Source: Actinomadura graeca (GTDB taxonomy: Bacteria; Actinomycetota; Actinomycetes; Streptosporangiales; Streptosporangiaceae). Taken from it: a DNA stretch of 64,000 nt. Position 1 is the stretch's first letter. Each line of letters starts with the position of its first letter. A model generated the notes under the pieces. That model had not been told where the DNA came from. It ran no database searches and saw only the letters and a program-made list of their open reading frames with translations. A program made the position numbers and the translations under genes. The stretch covers positions 6,758,001-6,822,000 of the forward strand of contig NZ_CP059572.1 in the NCBI RefSeq assembly GCF_019175365.1, written 5' to 3'. Positions 41,825 to 50,649 of the stretch are shown one piece after another.

Positions 41825-43324
41825 TCAGACCGCCTGCGGGAAGCTGAACAGGCGGCCGGGGTCGTAGGCCGCCTTCGCCTTCGCGAGCCGTTCCAGGTTG
41901 GCGCCGTAGTAGGCGCGCGCCCAGCCCTTCAGCGAGCCGTCGACGTAGTTCACGTAGGCGGTGCCGCCGAGGTAGGGCTCCATCGCCTGGTGCGTCCCGT
42001 CCAGCCAGGCCGCGTCGGGGGCGAGGTACTGGACGCAGAACAGCGCGGCCCGGTGCGGGAACGCCGTGTCGCCGGGGCGCACCCGCCCGATGGCGCCGCC
42101 CATCGCGTCCATCAGCACGGACCGGTCGGCGACGCCGTTCCCCTGCTCGAAGCGCCGCAGCAGCGCGCCGATCGCGGCGTCCGGCAGCGGCCGGTACGCG
42201 ACGTGCGACCGGCCGGCGTAGTCCGTCCTCGGGAAGGCGCCGCCGGGCCGCTGACCGGGAAGGGTGCCCTGGCCGTGGCATTGCTCGACCGTGTTCCCGG
42301 CGCAGCCGGCCATGAACTTCATCGCGTCCATGTAGGGGCGGGCCCGGGCGCTGGACGTGCCGGGATCGACGCCGGCCGCCGCGGTGAGCCGGTCCATGTG
42401 CGGCCCGGCGTCGTCGAGCGCCACCCCGGACACCTCCACGCTCGGGACGCCGTCGGACGGCCGGCTGTTGAGCTGGAGGCTCGTCCACACGGAGTCCGGC
42501 GCGGACGGCGCCCAGCGCTGCCAGCCGCGGATCGCCTCGGCGGCCCGCGACCAGGGCCAGCGCAGGGTGAACGGCGTGACGTCGCCGACGCGGTGCGTGC
42601 GGAAGGTGAACGAGACGGCGACCCCGAAGTTCCCGCCGCCCCCGCCCCGGCATGCCCAGAACAGCTCTGCGTCGCGGCGGGCGTCGCAGACCCGGATCCG
42701 CCCGTCCGCGGTCACGACCTCGACCGACTCCAGGACGTCGCAGGTGAGCCCGTACGCGCGGGACGTGACGCCCAGGCCGCCGCCCAGCGTCAGCCCGGCC
42801 ACCCCGACCGTCGGGCAGCTTCCGGCCGGGACGCCCACGCCCTCGCGGGCGAGCCGGTCGTAGAGATCGATCAGCCGGGTCCCCGCGCCGACGGTGGCGC
42901 GGCCGCCGTCCACCGTCACCGCGCTCATCGCGGAGACGTCGATGACCAGGCCGGTGCCCGTGGACCAGCCCGCGTAGCTGTGCCCGCCGCAGCGCACCGC
43001 CACCGGCACCTTGCTCCGGACGGCGAACGCCAGGCAGGTGCTCACGTCCGCGGGGGACGCGCAGTAGGCGATCCCCTGCGGCCGTATGCCGTCGTACCTG
43101 GGGATGTAGAGGCGGCGCGCCTCGTCGTAGGAGTCGTCATCGGGACGGACGAGCCTGCCCTTGAGGTACTTGGGCAGCGCGTCCCAGCCGGAAGGGGTCA
43201 CGGTCGCTCCAGGGGACCCGGCGGCGGGCCGCGTCGCCCGCGCGGGCGACGGCCGGTCCTCGCCGGAGCACCCGGCAGCGGCCAGGCCGCCCAGGGCCGC
43301 CTTGAGCACCGCTCGCCGTTCCAT
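41825..43324 (-). CDS. FAD-binding (BBE-type) oxidoreductase, exported
   Basis: A 499-aa berberine-bridge-type flavoprotein. The N-terminus (MERRAVLKAALGGLAAAGCS) is a Tat-like or lipoprotein-like export signal. The bicovalent FAD ligands are both present: His in VRCGGHSYAG and Cys in PAGSCPTVGVAG. The C-terminal BBE segment YYGANLERLAKAKAAYDPG is complete. Typical substrates are oligosaccharides or alkaloid-like alcohols; unknown here. It follows rsgA on the same strand after 102 bases. Confidence 0.9.
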   Translation of the reverse strand: MERRAVLKAALGGLAAAGCSGEDRPSPARATRPAAGSPGATVTPSGWDALPKYLKGRLVRPDDDSYDEARRLYIPRYDGIRPQGIAYCASPADVSTCLAFAVRSKVPVAVRCGGHSYAGWSTGTGLVIDVSAMSAVTVDGGRATVGAGTRLIDLYDRLAREGVGVPAGSCPTVGVAGLTLGGGLGVTSRAYGLTCDVLESVEVVTADGRIRVCDARRDAELFWACRGGGGGNFGVAVSFTFRTHRVGDVTPFTLRWPWSRAAEAIRGWQRWAPSAPDSVWTSLQLNSRPSDGVPSVEVSGVALDDAGPHMDRLTAAAGVDPGTSSARARPYMDAMKFMAGCAGNTVEQCHGQGTLPGQRPGGAFPRTDYAGRSHVAYRPLPDAAIGALLRRFEQGNGVADRSVLMDAMGGAIGRVRPGDTAFPHRAALFCVQYLAPDAAWLDGTHQAMEPYLGGTAYVNYVDGSLKGWARAYYGANLERLAKAKAAYDPGRLFSFPQAV

Positions 43325-43426
43325 GCGGTCATTGTCCCGGGCTCGGGACGGCGCCCGGAGCGTTTTGGGAAACGTCTCGAAATAGGGGACATGGCCTCCC
43401 GGGGCGGACCGGCGGCCCGTGTCCGG

Positions 43427-44434
43427 CTACTCGGCCTCGCCCTCGCGGCTGGCGAGCAGGCGGCGCAGGGAGTCCAGGCGGGCGCGGCTGGCGTGGCCGT
43501 CCTCCACCCAGCCGTCCAGGCCGCAGTCGTCCTGGAGGTGGTCGCACTGCGGCGGGCAGCGCTCCGCCGCGCCCTCGGCGAGGTCCTCGAACGCCTGGAC
43601 GACGTTCTCCGGCTCGACGTGCGCCAGCCCGAAGCTCCGCACGCCCGGCGTGTCGATGATCCAGCCGTCGCCGCCGGGCAGCTCCAGCGCGATGGCCGAG
43701 GACGAGGTGTGCCGGCCGCGCCCGGTGACCGCGTTGACGTGGCTGACCGCGCGCTCGGCGTCCGGGACCAGCGCGTTGACCAGGGTGGACTTCCCGACGC
43801 CGGAGTGACCGACGAGCACGCTGGTGTGCCCGGACAGATGGCCGCGCAGCTCCTCCAGGCCGCCGCCGCGCCGGGTCACGACGTAGGGGACGCCGATCGG
43901 CGCGTACTCGGCGACCAGCCCGGCGGGGTCGGCGAGGTCGGCCTTGGTGAGGCAGAGCAGCGGGTCCATCCCCGCGTCGTAGGCGGCGACGAGCTGCCGG
44001 TCGATCATGCGGGGGCGGGGCTCCGGATCGGCGAGGGCCGTGACGATCACGAGCCGGTCGGCGTTCGCGACGATGATCCGCTCGAACGGGTCGGTGTCGT
44101 CGGCGGTGCGGCGCAGCGACGACGTCCGCGGCTCCACCCGGACGATCCGGGCGAGGGTGTCGGTGTCGCCCGACACGTCCCCGACCAGCGCGACGTGGTC
44201 GCCGACGACGACGCCCTTGCGGCCGAGCTCGCGGGCCCGCATGGCGGTGACGGCGCGCTCCCCGGGGGCCCCGGCGTTCACCAGGCAGCGGTAGCGGCCG
44301 CGGTCCACGGCGGTGACGAACCCGGGGGAGGCGTCCTCGTGCGCGGGACGGCGGCGGGTGCGCGGGCGTGACCCGCGGCGCCCGGGGCGCACCCGGACGT
44401 CGTCCTCGTCGTAGTCGCGTGCTCGTCGTGCCAG
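43427..44434 (-). CDS. rsgA: Ribosome small subunit-dependent GTPase A
   Basis: A circularly permuted GTPase that checks late 30S maturation. OB domain first, then G4-like LCLTKADLAD, G1 GHSGVGKSTLVN, G3 IIDTPGVRSFG, and a C-terminal zinc element CPPQCDHLQDDC. The family's N-terminal YDEDDVRVRPGRRGSRPRT begins upstream of the first GTG (44392); no ATG, GTG or TTG lies between it and the aroA stop, so CTG 44434 (CAGGGA nine bases upstream) is the best start. If GTG 44392 is used, the protein loses 14 conserved residues. It follows aroA by 17 bases. Confidence 0.9.
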   Translation of the reverse strand: MARRARDYDEDDVRVRPGRRGSRPRTRRRPAHEDASPGFVTAVDRGRYRCLVNAGAPGERAVTAMRARELGRKGVVVGDHVALVGDVSGDTDTLARIVRVEPRTSSLRRTADDTDPFERIIVANADRLVIVTALADPEPRPRMIDRQLVAAYDAGMDPLLCLTKADLADPAGLVAEYAPIGVPYVVTRRGGGLEELRGHLSGHTSVLVGHSGVGKSTLVNALVPDAERAVSHVNAVTGRGRHTSSSAIALELPGGDGWIIDTPGVRSFGLAHVEPENVVQAFEDLAEGAAERCPPQCDHLQDDCGLDGWVEDGHASRARLDSLRRLLASREGEAE

Positions 44435-44451
44435 TGGTCCGCGTCCCTGTC

Positions 44452-45738
44452 TCAGGCGGGCGCCAGCATCGACGCCCACAACCCTGTGAAGTCCGGAAGA
44501 GTCTTGCCCACGGTGGCCGGGTTCTCCACCCGCACGCCGGGAACGGCGAGTCCCAGCACCGCCGCGGCCATGACCATCCGGTGGTCGTCGTAGGTGTGGA
44601 AGACGCCGCCGTGCAGCGGCCTCGGCCGGATCTCCAGGCCGTCCGGCAGCTCGCGCGCGTCCCCGCCCAGCGCGTTGATCTCGGTGACCAGCGCCGCCAG
44701 CCGGTCGGTCTCGTGGCCGCGCAGGTGCGCGATCCCCGTCAGCCGGGACGGCGAGTCCGCGAGCGCGGCGAGCGCGGCGAGCACCGGCGTCAGCTCCCCG
44801 ACCTCGTGCAGGTCGGCGTCCAGCCCGCAGAACCCGCCCGGGCCCCGCACGGTCAGGCCGTCCGGCCCCCGGGAGACCTCGGCGCCCATGGCGGCGAGCA
44901 GGCCGCGCAGCGCGTCGCCCGGCTGGGTCGTCGCCTCCGGCCAGCCGGGGACGGTCACCCGGCCGCCCGTCACCAGCGCGGCGCCCAGGAACTGCGCGGC
45001 GTTCGACAGGTCCGGCTCGATGGGCCACTCGCGGGCCCGGACGGGACCGGGCGCGACGTGCCAGACGTCCTCGCCGGTCTCGACCGCCACCCCGGCGTCC
45101 CGCAGCATCCGGACGGTCATCGCCAGGTGCGGCGCCGACGGCACCGGCGGCCCCTCGTGCCGGACCTCCACGCCCTTCTCGAACCGCGGGGCGGCCAGCA
45201 GCAGCCCCGACACCAGCTGCGACGACCCGGACGCGTCGATCGTGACCGGCCCGCCCCGCACCGCGCCGGTGCCCCGCACGGTGAAGGGCAGCGCCCCGCG
45301 CCCGCCGTCGTCGACGTCGGCGCCGAGCGCCCGCAGCGCGGTGATGATCGGGCCCATCGGCCGCTCGCGGGCGCGCGGGTCGCCGTCGACCGCGACCTTG
45401 CCGGACGCGAGCGCCGCGACCGGCGGCAGGAACCGCATCACGGTCCCGGCCAGGCCCACGTCCACCCGCGCCGGGCCGGTGAGGTCCGCCGGGAGCACCC
45501 GCCAGCCGTCGTGGCCCCCGCCGGCCTCGTCGGCCTCGATCCCGGCGCCCAGGGCGCGCAGGGCCCCGGCCATCAGCTCGGTGTCCCTGCTGCGCAGGGG
45601 CCGGGTGACGCGGGACGGGCCCTCGGCCAGCGCGGCGAGGACCAGCGCCCGGTTCGTCATCGACTTCGAGCCGGGCAGCGGCACGGTGGCGTCGACCGGG
45701 ACGTGCGCGACCGGGGCCGGCCAGTGCGGTGAGGACAT
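44452..45738 (-). CDS. aroA: 3-phosphoshikimate 1-carboxyvinyltransferase (EPSP synthase)
   Basis: A 428-aa EPSP synthase of the shikimate pathway, joining shikimate-3-phosphate and [68 protein letters not shown] and [14 protein letters not shown] are all present; the LAGTVMRF loop in place of LGNAGTAMR is usual in actinobacteria. ATG 45738 is seven bases after TAGCCT (45746-45751), giving a leaderless mRNA. First gene of an aroA-rsgA transcript. Confidence 0.96.
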   Translation of the reverse strand: MSSPHWPAPVAHVPVDATVPLPGSKSMTNRALVLAALAEGPSRVTRPLRSRDTELMAGALRALGAGIEADEAGGGHDGWRVLPADLTGPARVDVGLAGTVMRFLPPVAALASGKVAVDGDPRARERPMGPIITALRALGADVDDGGRGALPFTVRGTGAVRGGPVTIDASGSSQLVSGLLLAAPRFEKGVEVRHEGPPVPSAPHLAMTVRMLRDAGVAVETGEDVWHVAPGPVRAREWPIEPDLSNAAQFLGAALVTGGRVTVPGWPEATTQPGDALRGLLAAMGAEVSRGPDGLTVRGPGGFCGLDADLHEVGELTPVLAALAALADSPSRLTGIAHLRGHETDRLAALVTEINALGGDARELPDGLEIRPRPLHGGVFHTYDDHRMVMAAAVLGLAVPGVRVENPATVGKTLPDFTGLWASMLAPA

Positions 45739-45782
45739 ACCCGCAAGGCTATCGGCCCCGGTCGGCGGAGGCGTTCCGAAGA

Positions 45783-47147
45783 TCATCCGATGAAGACGTA
45801 GTCGGCCTTGTACGGGACGCGGACCAGGGGCCGCGTCGCCGGGTCGCAGGTCCCGGCGGGGGCGACGCCGCCGACCGTGTTCAGCCTCAGGATCTGCGCC
45901 GTGCTCGACAGCAGGCCGCCTTGCGCGCCGGTCTGCGTGGCGTCCAGCACCAGCTCGGGGATGTTGCCATCGCCGTGCGGGGTCTTGATCACGGCCTTGC
46001 CCGTCACCGCGCTGCCGTCGGGGGCCACCCACTGCGGCGGGCCCGCGGGCCCGGGGTTGACGAAGCTGTGGCGCACCGAGTCCTCCAGCACCGCGGCGAC
46101 GCCCTCCTGGGTGTAGGCGTTCCCGCCGGACGGCTGCGCGGTGCAGCGGTAGATCTGCCCACCCGACACGACCGCCCTGGTGAACGCCCGGGGGGTGCGG
46201 CCGGGGGCGGGGGCGAGCTGGCCGCGCACGGCGCCACCGGGGAACTCGGCGGTGTGCAGGTTGGTGTAGAAGCCGCCGGGCGCGTTCGTGATCTCGCGCG
46301 CCAGGCCGGGCGCGACCTGCGAGACGCCGGCGATGCCGGTCACCGACGCCGGGAGCCCGGACGGCGCGGCGAACAGGTCCGCCACGACCGGCCCGTTGGC
46401 GCCCCGGGCGCCCCGGTGGATGTGCCCGAGGGTGGGCGGCGCGATCGACGACCAGGTGAGATTCCACGCCAGCGTCCCGTCGTGGGCGCGGGCCAGCCCG
46501 CTCGCCCGGCCGTCCGGGTCGCCGGTCGGCTTGCCGTCCGGCGCCGGGACCTCCTGCGCCCCGTCCGCGATGGACTGGAGCGTCGAGGGGGAGCCGCCGT
46601 TCAGGACCCCGTTGAGGTCGGCGGGCCGGGTCAGCTTGTGCAGCTGCCCGCGGACGGCGCCGCCGGGGAACTCACCGGTGTGCAGGTTGGCGTAGAGGCC
46701 GCCCGGGTCGTCGCGGAGCCGGGCGAGGGTGTCCTTGTCGGTGATCGTGACGGTGCCGGTCACGGCCCTGGCCGACCCCGGCAGGGTCCCCGCGAAGAAC
46801 GGCACCTTGACCGCGCCGTTGGTCCCGGCGGCGCCCAGGTGGATGTGCCCGGCGGTCGGGGCCGCGATGTTCTGCCAGCGCAGCGCGTACCAGAGGCGGT
46901 CGCCCTGGATCCGCAGCACCGCCAGGGCCCTGCCGTCACGGTCCCCGACGGCGGGCCCGCCCTTCGCCGGCACCTCGTTGCCGCCGTTGAGGCTCGCGGC
47001 GAGGAAGGTCACGTCGTCCCGGCCACCGGCGGTCCCGGGTCGGCCGCCCGCGGCACCGGCCATTCCCGCCGCGCCGGCGACGCCCGCCCCGGCGGCGATG
47101 AAAGCGGCGGCGGCGAGCGCCGGAAGTGCGATTTTACGAATGGACAT
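45783..47147 (-). CDS. Secreted protein with two CHRD domains and a DUF3455 domain
   Basis: A 454-aa exported protein with a signal peptide ([20 protein letters not shown]). Two CHRD domains follow (each with LNGGNEVPA- or GAQEVPA-type start, [12 protein letters not shown] or [12 protein letters not shown], and [16 protein letters not shown] or [16 protein letters not shown]), then a C-terminal DUF3455 domain ([42 protein letters not shown]). CHRD domains in bacteria are surface-associated and of unclear function. Its promoter region carries TGAACC-N17-CGT, the same element found upstream of the adjacent ECF sigma gene. Confidence 0.9.
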   Translation of the reverse strand: MSIRKIALPALAAAAFIAAGAGVAGAAGMAGAAGGRPGTAGGRDDVTFLAASLNGGNEVPAKGGPAVGDRDGRALAVLRIQGDRLWYALRWQNIAAPTAGHIHLGAAGTNGAVKVPFFAGTLPGSARAVTGTVTITDKDTLARLRDDPGGLYANLHTGEFPGGAVRGQLHKLTRPADLNGVLNGGSPSTLQSIADGAQEVPAPDGKPTGDPDGRASGLARAHDGTLAWNLTWSSIAPPTLGHIHRGARGANGPVVADLFAAPSGLPASVTGIAGVSQVAPGLAREITNAPGGFYTNLHTAEFPGGAVRGQLAPAPGRTPRAFTRAVVSGGQIYRCTAQPSGGNAYTQEGVAAVLEDSVRHSFVNPGPAGPPQWVAPDGSAVTGKAVIKTPHGDGNIPELVLDATQTGAQGGLLSSTAQILRLNTVGGVAPAGTCDPATRPLVRVPYKADYVFIG

Positions 47148-47222
47148 CGATTTATCCCTGGTCTCTAGGATCGTCCGTCACTTCGGCTGTGCGGAAATGT
47201 TGTTCTGCCTTCAACCAGTCGC

Positions 47223-47248
47223 ACGGACGGCGCCGGGCCCAGGGTTCA
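47223..47248 (-). promoter_or_regulatory. ECF-type promoter of the CHRD-DUF3455 gene
   Basis: On the minus strand TGAACC (47248-47243) is followed after exactly 17 bases by CGT (47225-47223), 75 bases before the ATG. This is the form reported for SigL/SigK-like ECF promoters in mycobacteria and equals the element before the local sigma gene. Confidence 0.7.
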
Positions 47249-47305
47249 GTGGTGACAGGTCTTTTTTGCGTGCAGAAGATGATGGAGCGTGCCATTAATG
47301 GCAGA

Positions 47306-47340
47306 AAAACGCCAGGCCCGGTGCGAATACCGGGCCTGGC
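47306..47340 (-). terminator. Intrinsic terminator of sigma/anti-sigma operon
   Basis: A perfect 12-bp GC stem (47311-47322 with 47329-47340, 6-base loop) is followed on the minus strand by GTTTTTC. It lies 36 bases after the anti-sigma stop and before the CHRD promoter, so the CHRD gene is a separate transcription unit. Confidence 0.9.
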
Positions 47341-47376
47341 GGTTCTCGGTCGATGACCGGCGGAATCAGAGCGGAA

Positions 47377-48207
47377 TCAGAGCGGAATGGTCAGCAGGAC
47401 GGGCCCGCCGTTGTCGACGACCACCTCGAAGCGGCTCAGGTCGCCCCGGACGATCCCGGTGCCGCCGTGCGTGATCAGCGGGGCGGGCGAGCCGGGCACG
47501 CCGTACCCCTTGACCGGGACCTGCCAGCCCGTGACGACGCTGCGCTCGCCGCTGCGCGACACGGCCTCCAGGTGGCACTTCAGCGGGCCCTTGACGCCGC
47601 GCAGCTCCAGCCCGACGTGCGTCCCCCAGCCCTTGCTCTCCAGTCCGACGACGCCGGAGGCGCCCGTCGCGGCATTGCTGGCCCGGTGGCGTTCGCCCCA
47701 GATGACCAGGGCCTGCGCGGGGCCGTGACCGGAGTGCTGGTCGGACGGCGCGGCGCCGTCGTCCAGCGAGGCGCCGATGGTCACGCCGGTGGCGAGCAGC
47801 GCGGCGGCGGCCGCCGTCCCGATGATGTACGTCCCACGCCGGAACCGGCGCTCGGCCCGCCGCTTCTGGCGCAGCATGTCGATGACCGGCGCCGCCGGGG
47901 CGGACGGGTCCTCCTCCCCGGGCGCGGGCGGGCTGATGGACGGCACCGTCCCGGGCGGCCCGGCGGACGCGCCGCTCGCTCCGCCGTGCCGGCCGGGGCC
48001 CGCGGGAGGCTCGTCCGCCGCCCGGTCCGCCGACTCCAGGAACGGTCCGATCCCCGAAAGGGCCTCTGCCATTCCCGCCATCTGCCGCAGCTCGCCCGAA
48101 CACGACCCGCATTCGGCGAGATGCGCCTCGAAGGCGCGGCGGTCGGCCTCCTCCAGGAGGCCCAGCGCGTAGGCGCCGACATCGGTGTGCTCGACCTGAG
48201 AGCTCAT
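47377..48207 (-). CDS. Zinc-finger anti-sigma factor, membrane-bound (RskA/RslA-like)
   Basis: A 276-aa single-pass membrane protein. The N-terminal anti-sigma domain has His29-x3-Cys33-x2-Cys36 (HLAECGSCS), the zinc-associated anti-sigma motif; a Pro/Gly-rich linker, a membrane segment about 126-146, and an extracytoplasmic domain of about 130 residues (RskA-like C-terminal fold, ending DNGGPVLLTIPL) follow. Its ATG overlaps the sigma factor stop (ATGA). It would hold the ECF sigma factor at the membrane until released by proteolysis or redox change. Confidence 0.92.
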   Translation of the reverse strand: MSSQVEHTDVGAYALGLLEEADRRAFEAHLAECGSCSGELRQMAGMAEALSGIGPFLESADRAADEPPAGPGRHGGASGASAGPPGTVPSISPPAPGEEDPSAPAAPVIDMLRQKRRAERRFRRGTYIIGTAAAAALLATGVTIGASLDDGAAPSDQHSGHGPAQALVIWGERHRASNAATGASGVVGLESKGWGTHVGLELRGVKGPLKCHLEAVSRSGERSVVTGWQVPVKGYGVPGSPAPLITHGGTGIVRGDLSRFEVVVDNGGPVLLTIPL

Positions 48208-48806
48208 GCTGTCACGCCCCTTTCCTCCAAGGCGACGCGCAATGCGCGCAATGCGTAGTACACCCGGGATTTCACTGTTCCGACCGGGATTCCGAGCGCC
48301 TCAGCGGCCTGGTTCACCGTCCGGTCCCGCAGCACGGTCTCCGTCAGCGCCTGGCGGTGCGCGGGCGAGAGTGAGGCGAGCGCCTCCGCCACGACGACCT
48401 TGTGCAGCAGACCGTCCATTTCGTCCGCCATTGGCAGGTGCTCCAGGGGGCTGTCGCCTACCTCCGGCGGCCGGACCTCCCGGTACCGCCGGTTGTCGAT
48501 CACGATACGCCGGGCGACCGTGGCGAGCCAGGGCATCAGCGAGGCGGTGCGGTCGTCCAGCCGGTCGGCGCTCCGCCACGCGCGGATCATGGTCTCCTGC
48601 ACCACGTCCTCGGCCCACTGGCGGTCCCCGCCGGTGAGCCTCAGAACGAACGCCAGAAGCGGACGGTGATAGTCGCGATACAGCTCGGCGACGATGCGCT
48701 CGTCGTCGTCAGCCGATCTCGGCTGCGGCCGGTCCGGCGCGCCGGGCCTGCGGATGAGGCTCCGCAGCCCGCCGGTCCGGCGTCCGGTCGATCCGGGTGC
48801 TGCCAT
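48204..48806 (-). CDS. ECF sigma factor (SigK/SigL-like)
   Basis: A 200-aa ECF sigma factor. Region 2: YRDYHRPLLAFVLRLTGG, WAEDVVQETMIRAWRSA, LMPWLATVARRIVIDNRR; region 4: LASLSPAHRQALTETVLR, AAEALGIPVGTVKSRVYYALRAL. The shape and partner are like mycobacterial SigK/SigL. A TGAACC-N17-CGT element ends 48 bases upstream, which suggests autoregulation. The anti-sigma gene overlaps its stop. No conserved region 1 or 3, as expected for ECF. Confidence 0.95.
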   Translation of the reverse strand: MAAPGSTGRRTGGLRSLIRRPGAPDRPQPRSADDDERIVAELYRDYHRPLLAFVLRLTGGDRQWAEDVVQETMIRAWRSADRLDDRTASLMPWLATVARRIVIDNRRYREVRPPEVGDSPLEHLPMADEMDGLLHKVVVAEALASLSPAHRQALTETVLRDRTVNQAAEALGIPVGTVKSRVYYALRALRVALEERGVTA

Positions 48807-48853
48807 GGCCGGGCGTCTCCGTCGGTCGGGGGAACGGGCGGTCAGCCTGCAGT

Positions 48854-48879
48854 ACGGGCACGCGGCGGCGCACGGTTCA
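48854..48879 (-). promoter_or_regulatory. ECF-type promoter of the sigma/anti-sigma operon
   Basis: Minus-strand TGAACC (48879-48874), 17 bases, CGTACT (from 48856). Same -35, spacer and -10 core as the CHRD gene promoter at 47223-47248. Confidence 0.75.
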
Positions 48880-48928
48880 ACCCTCTTGAGCCTTTTTTAA
48901 GGTTGTCTTCGGAAACCGGCCCCCGGAG

Positions 48929-49627
48929 TCAGCGCCGGGACCCGGCCAGCGCCCTGCCCTTCCTGGCCGTGGCCTTGACGGACTTGCCCGCCTTGCCCAC
49001 CTTGGCGGCCTTCCCAGCTGCCTTCGCCGTCTTGGCGGCCTTCGCGGCGCCCCTGCCGGACCTGGCCGCCTTGCGCGCGCCCTCGGCACGCGCCTGCCGC
49101 ACCTGCCGGGCCGCCTCGCGCCGCGCCTCCCTGAGCGTGAGCGCGGCCTCGCGGCGCAGCGCCTTCACCTCCGCGCCGCTGCGGATCTGCGTCTCCCGCG
49201 CACGCCTGCGCAGCTGCGCCGTCCGCGGCGCGCGGCGCGGCTCTCCCGCCACCATCAGCAGCGCCCCGAACAGCCCGGCGTTCTTCAGCAGATGCGACCG
49301 CTCGTTCGCGCGGCGCTCCGGGTCGTCCTCGGTCCAGTAGCGGTGCTCGGTGGCCAGCGCGGGCAGCAGCTGCGCGGCGAGCAGCAGCGTCGTCAGCCGC
49401 CGCAGCCTGCCCGTCAGCAGCAGCGCGCCGGTGCCGAGGCTCAGCGCGCCCTCGATCCGGACGAGCGCCTCCGGGTCCTTCGGCAGCCACTCGACGCGGT
49501 CGGCGATCGGCTTGACGGACGGGCCGACCTGCTCGGCCCGCCCGCGCGGATCCCGGAGCGCGTCCAGCCCGGACATGATGTACGGCGCCGCCACGAACGG
49601 GCGGGCCAAGGTCGTGATGGGTCGCAT
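48929..49627 (-). CDS. DoxX-family membrane protein with long Lys/Ala-rich tail
   Basis: A 232-aa protein. The N-terminal 125 residues are a DoxX-like four-helix membrane domain (YIMSGLDALRDP, EGALSLGTGALLLTG, HLLKNAGLFGALLMVAGEP). From about residue 130 the sequence is highly basic, and from about 180 it is an almost pure Ala/Lys/Gly/Arg tail with AAKAAK- and KAGK-type repeats, like histone H1 or actinobacterial Lsr2/HU tails. The tail could bind nucleic acid or anionic polymers near the membrane (inference). ATG 49627; divergent from the SRAP gene. Confidence 0.85.
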   Translation of the reverse strand: MRPITTLARPFVAAPYIMSGLDALRDPRGRAEQVGPSVKPIADRVEWLPKDPEALVRIEGALSLGTGALLLTGRLRRLTTLLLAAQLLPALATEHRYWTEDDPERRANERSHLLKNAGLFGALLMVAGEPRRAPRTAQLRRRARETQIRSGAEVKALRREAALTLREARREAARQVRQARAEGARKAARSGRGAAKAAKTAKAAGKAAKVGKAGKSVKATARKGRALAGSRR

Positions 49628-49677
49628 GACCCGCTACATGCCCACCGCGCAGCGCCTCAAGCGGGCAGGATGGAGGC

Positions 49678-50460
49678 ATGTGCGGTCGCTATGCCACCAC
49701 CCGGGCCCGTCAGGAGCTGCTGGACGAGTTCCAGGTCCAGCTCGACGCCGTCGACGGGGACATCGAGCCCGACTACAACGTCGCCCCCACCAAGCAGGTC
49801 CCCGCCGTCCTCACCCGGCGGCCCAAGGACGCCCCCGAGGAGGAGGCCGCCGTCCGCCAGCTGCGCACGCTGCGCTGGGGGCTCGTGCCCTCCTGGGCCA
49901 AGGACCTGTCCATCGGCTCCCGCATGATCAACGCGCGGGTGGAGACGGCGCACGAGAAGCCGTCCTACCGCCGCGCCTTCGCCAAGCGCCGCTGCCTGCT
50001 GCCCGCCGACGGCTACTTCGAGTGGTACACCCTCGAAGGCCAGGACGAGCCCGCCGGAAAGAACGGGAAGAAGCCGAAGCCGCGCAAGCAGCCGTTCTTC
50101 ATCCGCCCCAGGGACGACGCCCTCATGGCCATCGCCGGCCTCTACGAGCTGTGGAAGAGCCCCGAGGACGAGTGGGTCTGGACCTGCACGGTGATCACCA
50201 CCGACGCGCCCGACGACCTCGGCCGCATCCACGACCGGATGCCGATGGTCGTCGAACCCGGCCGCTGGGAGTCCTGGCTCGACCCCGAGCTGACCGACGT
50301 CGACGAGGTCCGCGGCCTGCTCGTCCCCGCCATGGCCGGGACGATGGACGCCTACCCGGTGTCCAAGGCGGTCAACAACGTCAAGAACAACGGGCCGCAA
50401 CTCATAGAACCCGCCACGGACGGGGATAGCCCGGGTAACGATTCCGACGCCCTGTTCTAA
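49678..50460 (+). CDS. SRAP-family protein (HMCES/YedK-like abasic-site DNA-protein crosslinker)
   Basis: A 260-aa SOS-response-associated peptidase-family protein. Cys2 (MCGRYA) forms the covalent bond to abasic sites; DYNVAPTKQVP, SRMINARVET (Asn), PADGYFEWY (Glu) and HDRMPMVV (His) complete the active site. It protects abasic sites in single-stranded DNA. ATG 49678 is confirmed because Cys2 must follow the initiator Met. Divergent from the DoxX gene with a 50-base gap. Confidence 0.95.
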   Translation: MCGRYATTRARQELLDEFQVQLDAVDGDIEPDYNVAPTKQVPAVLTRRPKDAPEEEAAVRQLRTLRWGLVPSWAKDLSIGSRMINARVETAHEKPSYRRAFAKRRCLLPADGYFEWYTLEGQDEPAGKNGKKPKPRKQPFFIRPRDDALMAIAGLYELWKSPEDEWVWTCTVITTDAPDDLGRIHDRMPMVVEPGRWESWLDPELTDVDEVRGLLVPAMAGTMDAYPVSKAVNNVKNNGPQLIEPATDGDSPGNDSDALF

Positions 50461-50579
50461 CCGCGGCGCTGTGTTCATTGCGGTGCCCTTGGCGTCGGGC
50501 GCTGGGGCGCCCTCCTTCGGCGGGCACTGCGGCGATCGCTGCATCGCTTCGAACTCGCCCGGAGGGCTCGCTGCGCGAT

Positions 50580-50604
50580 CAGTTGCTTGCTTCGCTCGCA
50601 ACTG
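50580..50604. terminator. Hairpin between convergent genes
   Basis: CAGTTGC (50580-50586) and GCAACTG (50598-50604) form a 7-bp stem with 11-base loop between the SRAP and methyltransferase genes, which face each other. It may end either transcript. Confidence 0.4.
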
Positions 50605-50649
50605 CCTTCGGACGCGATCGCAACGGTCTGGTTGTTGGGGCTTTGGTTA

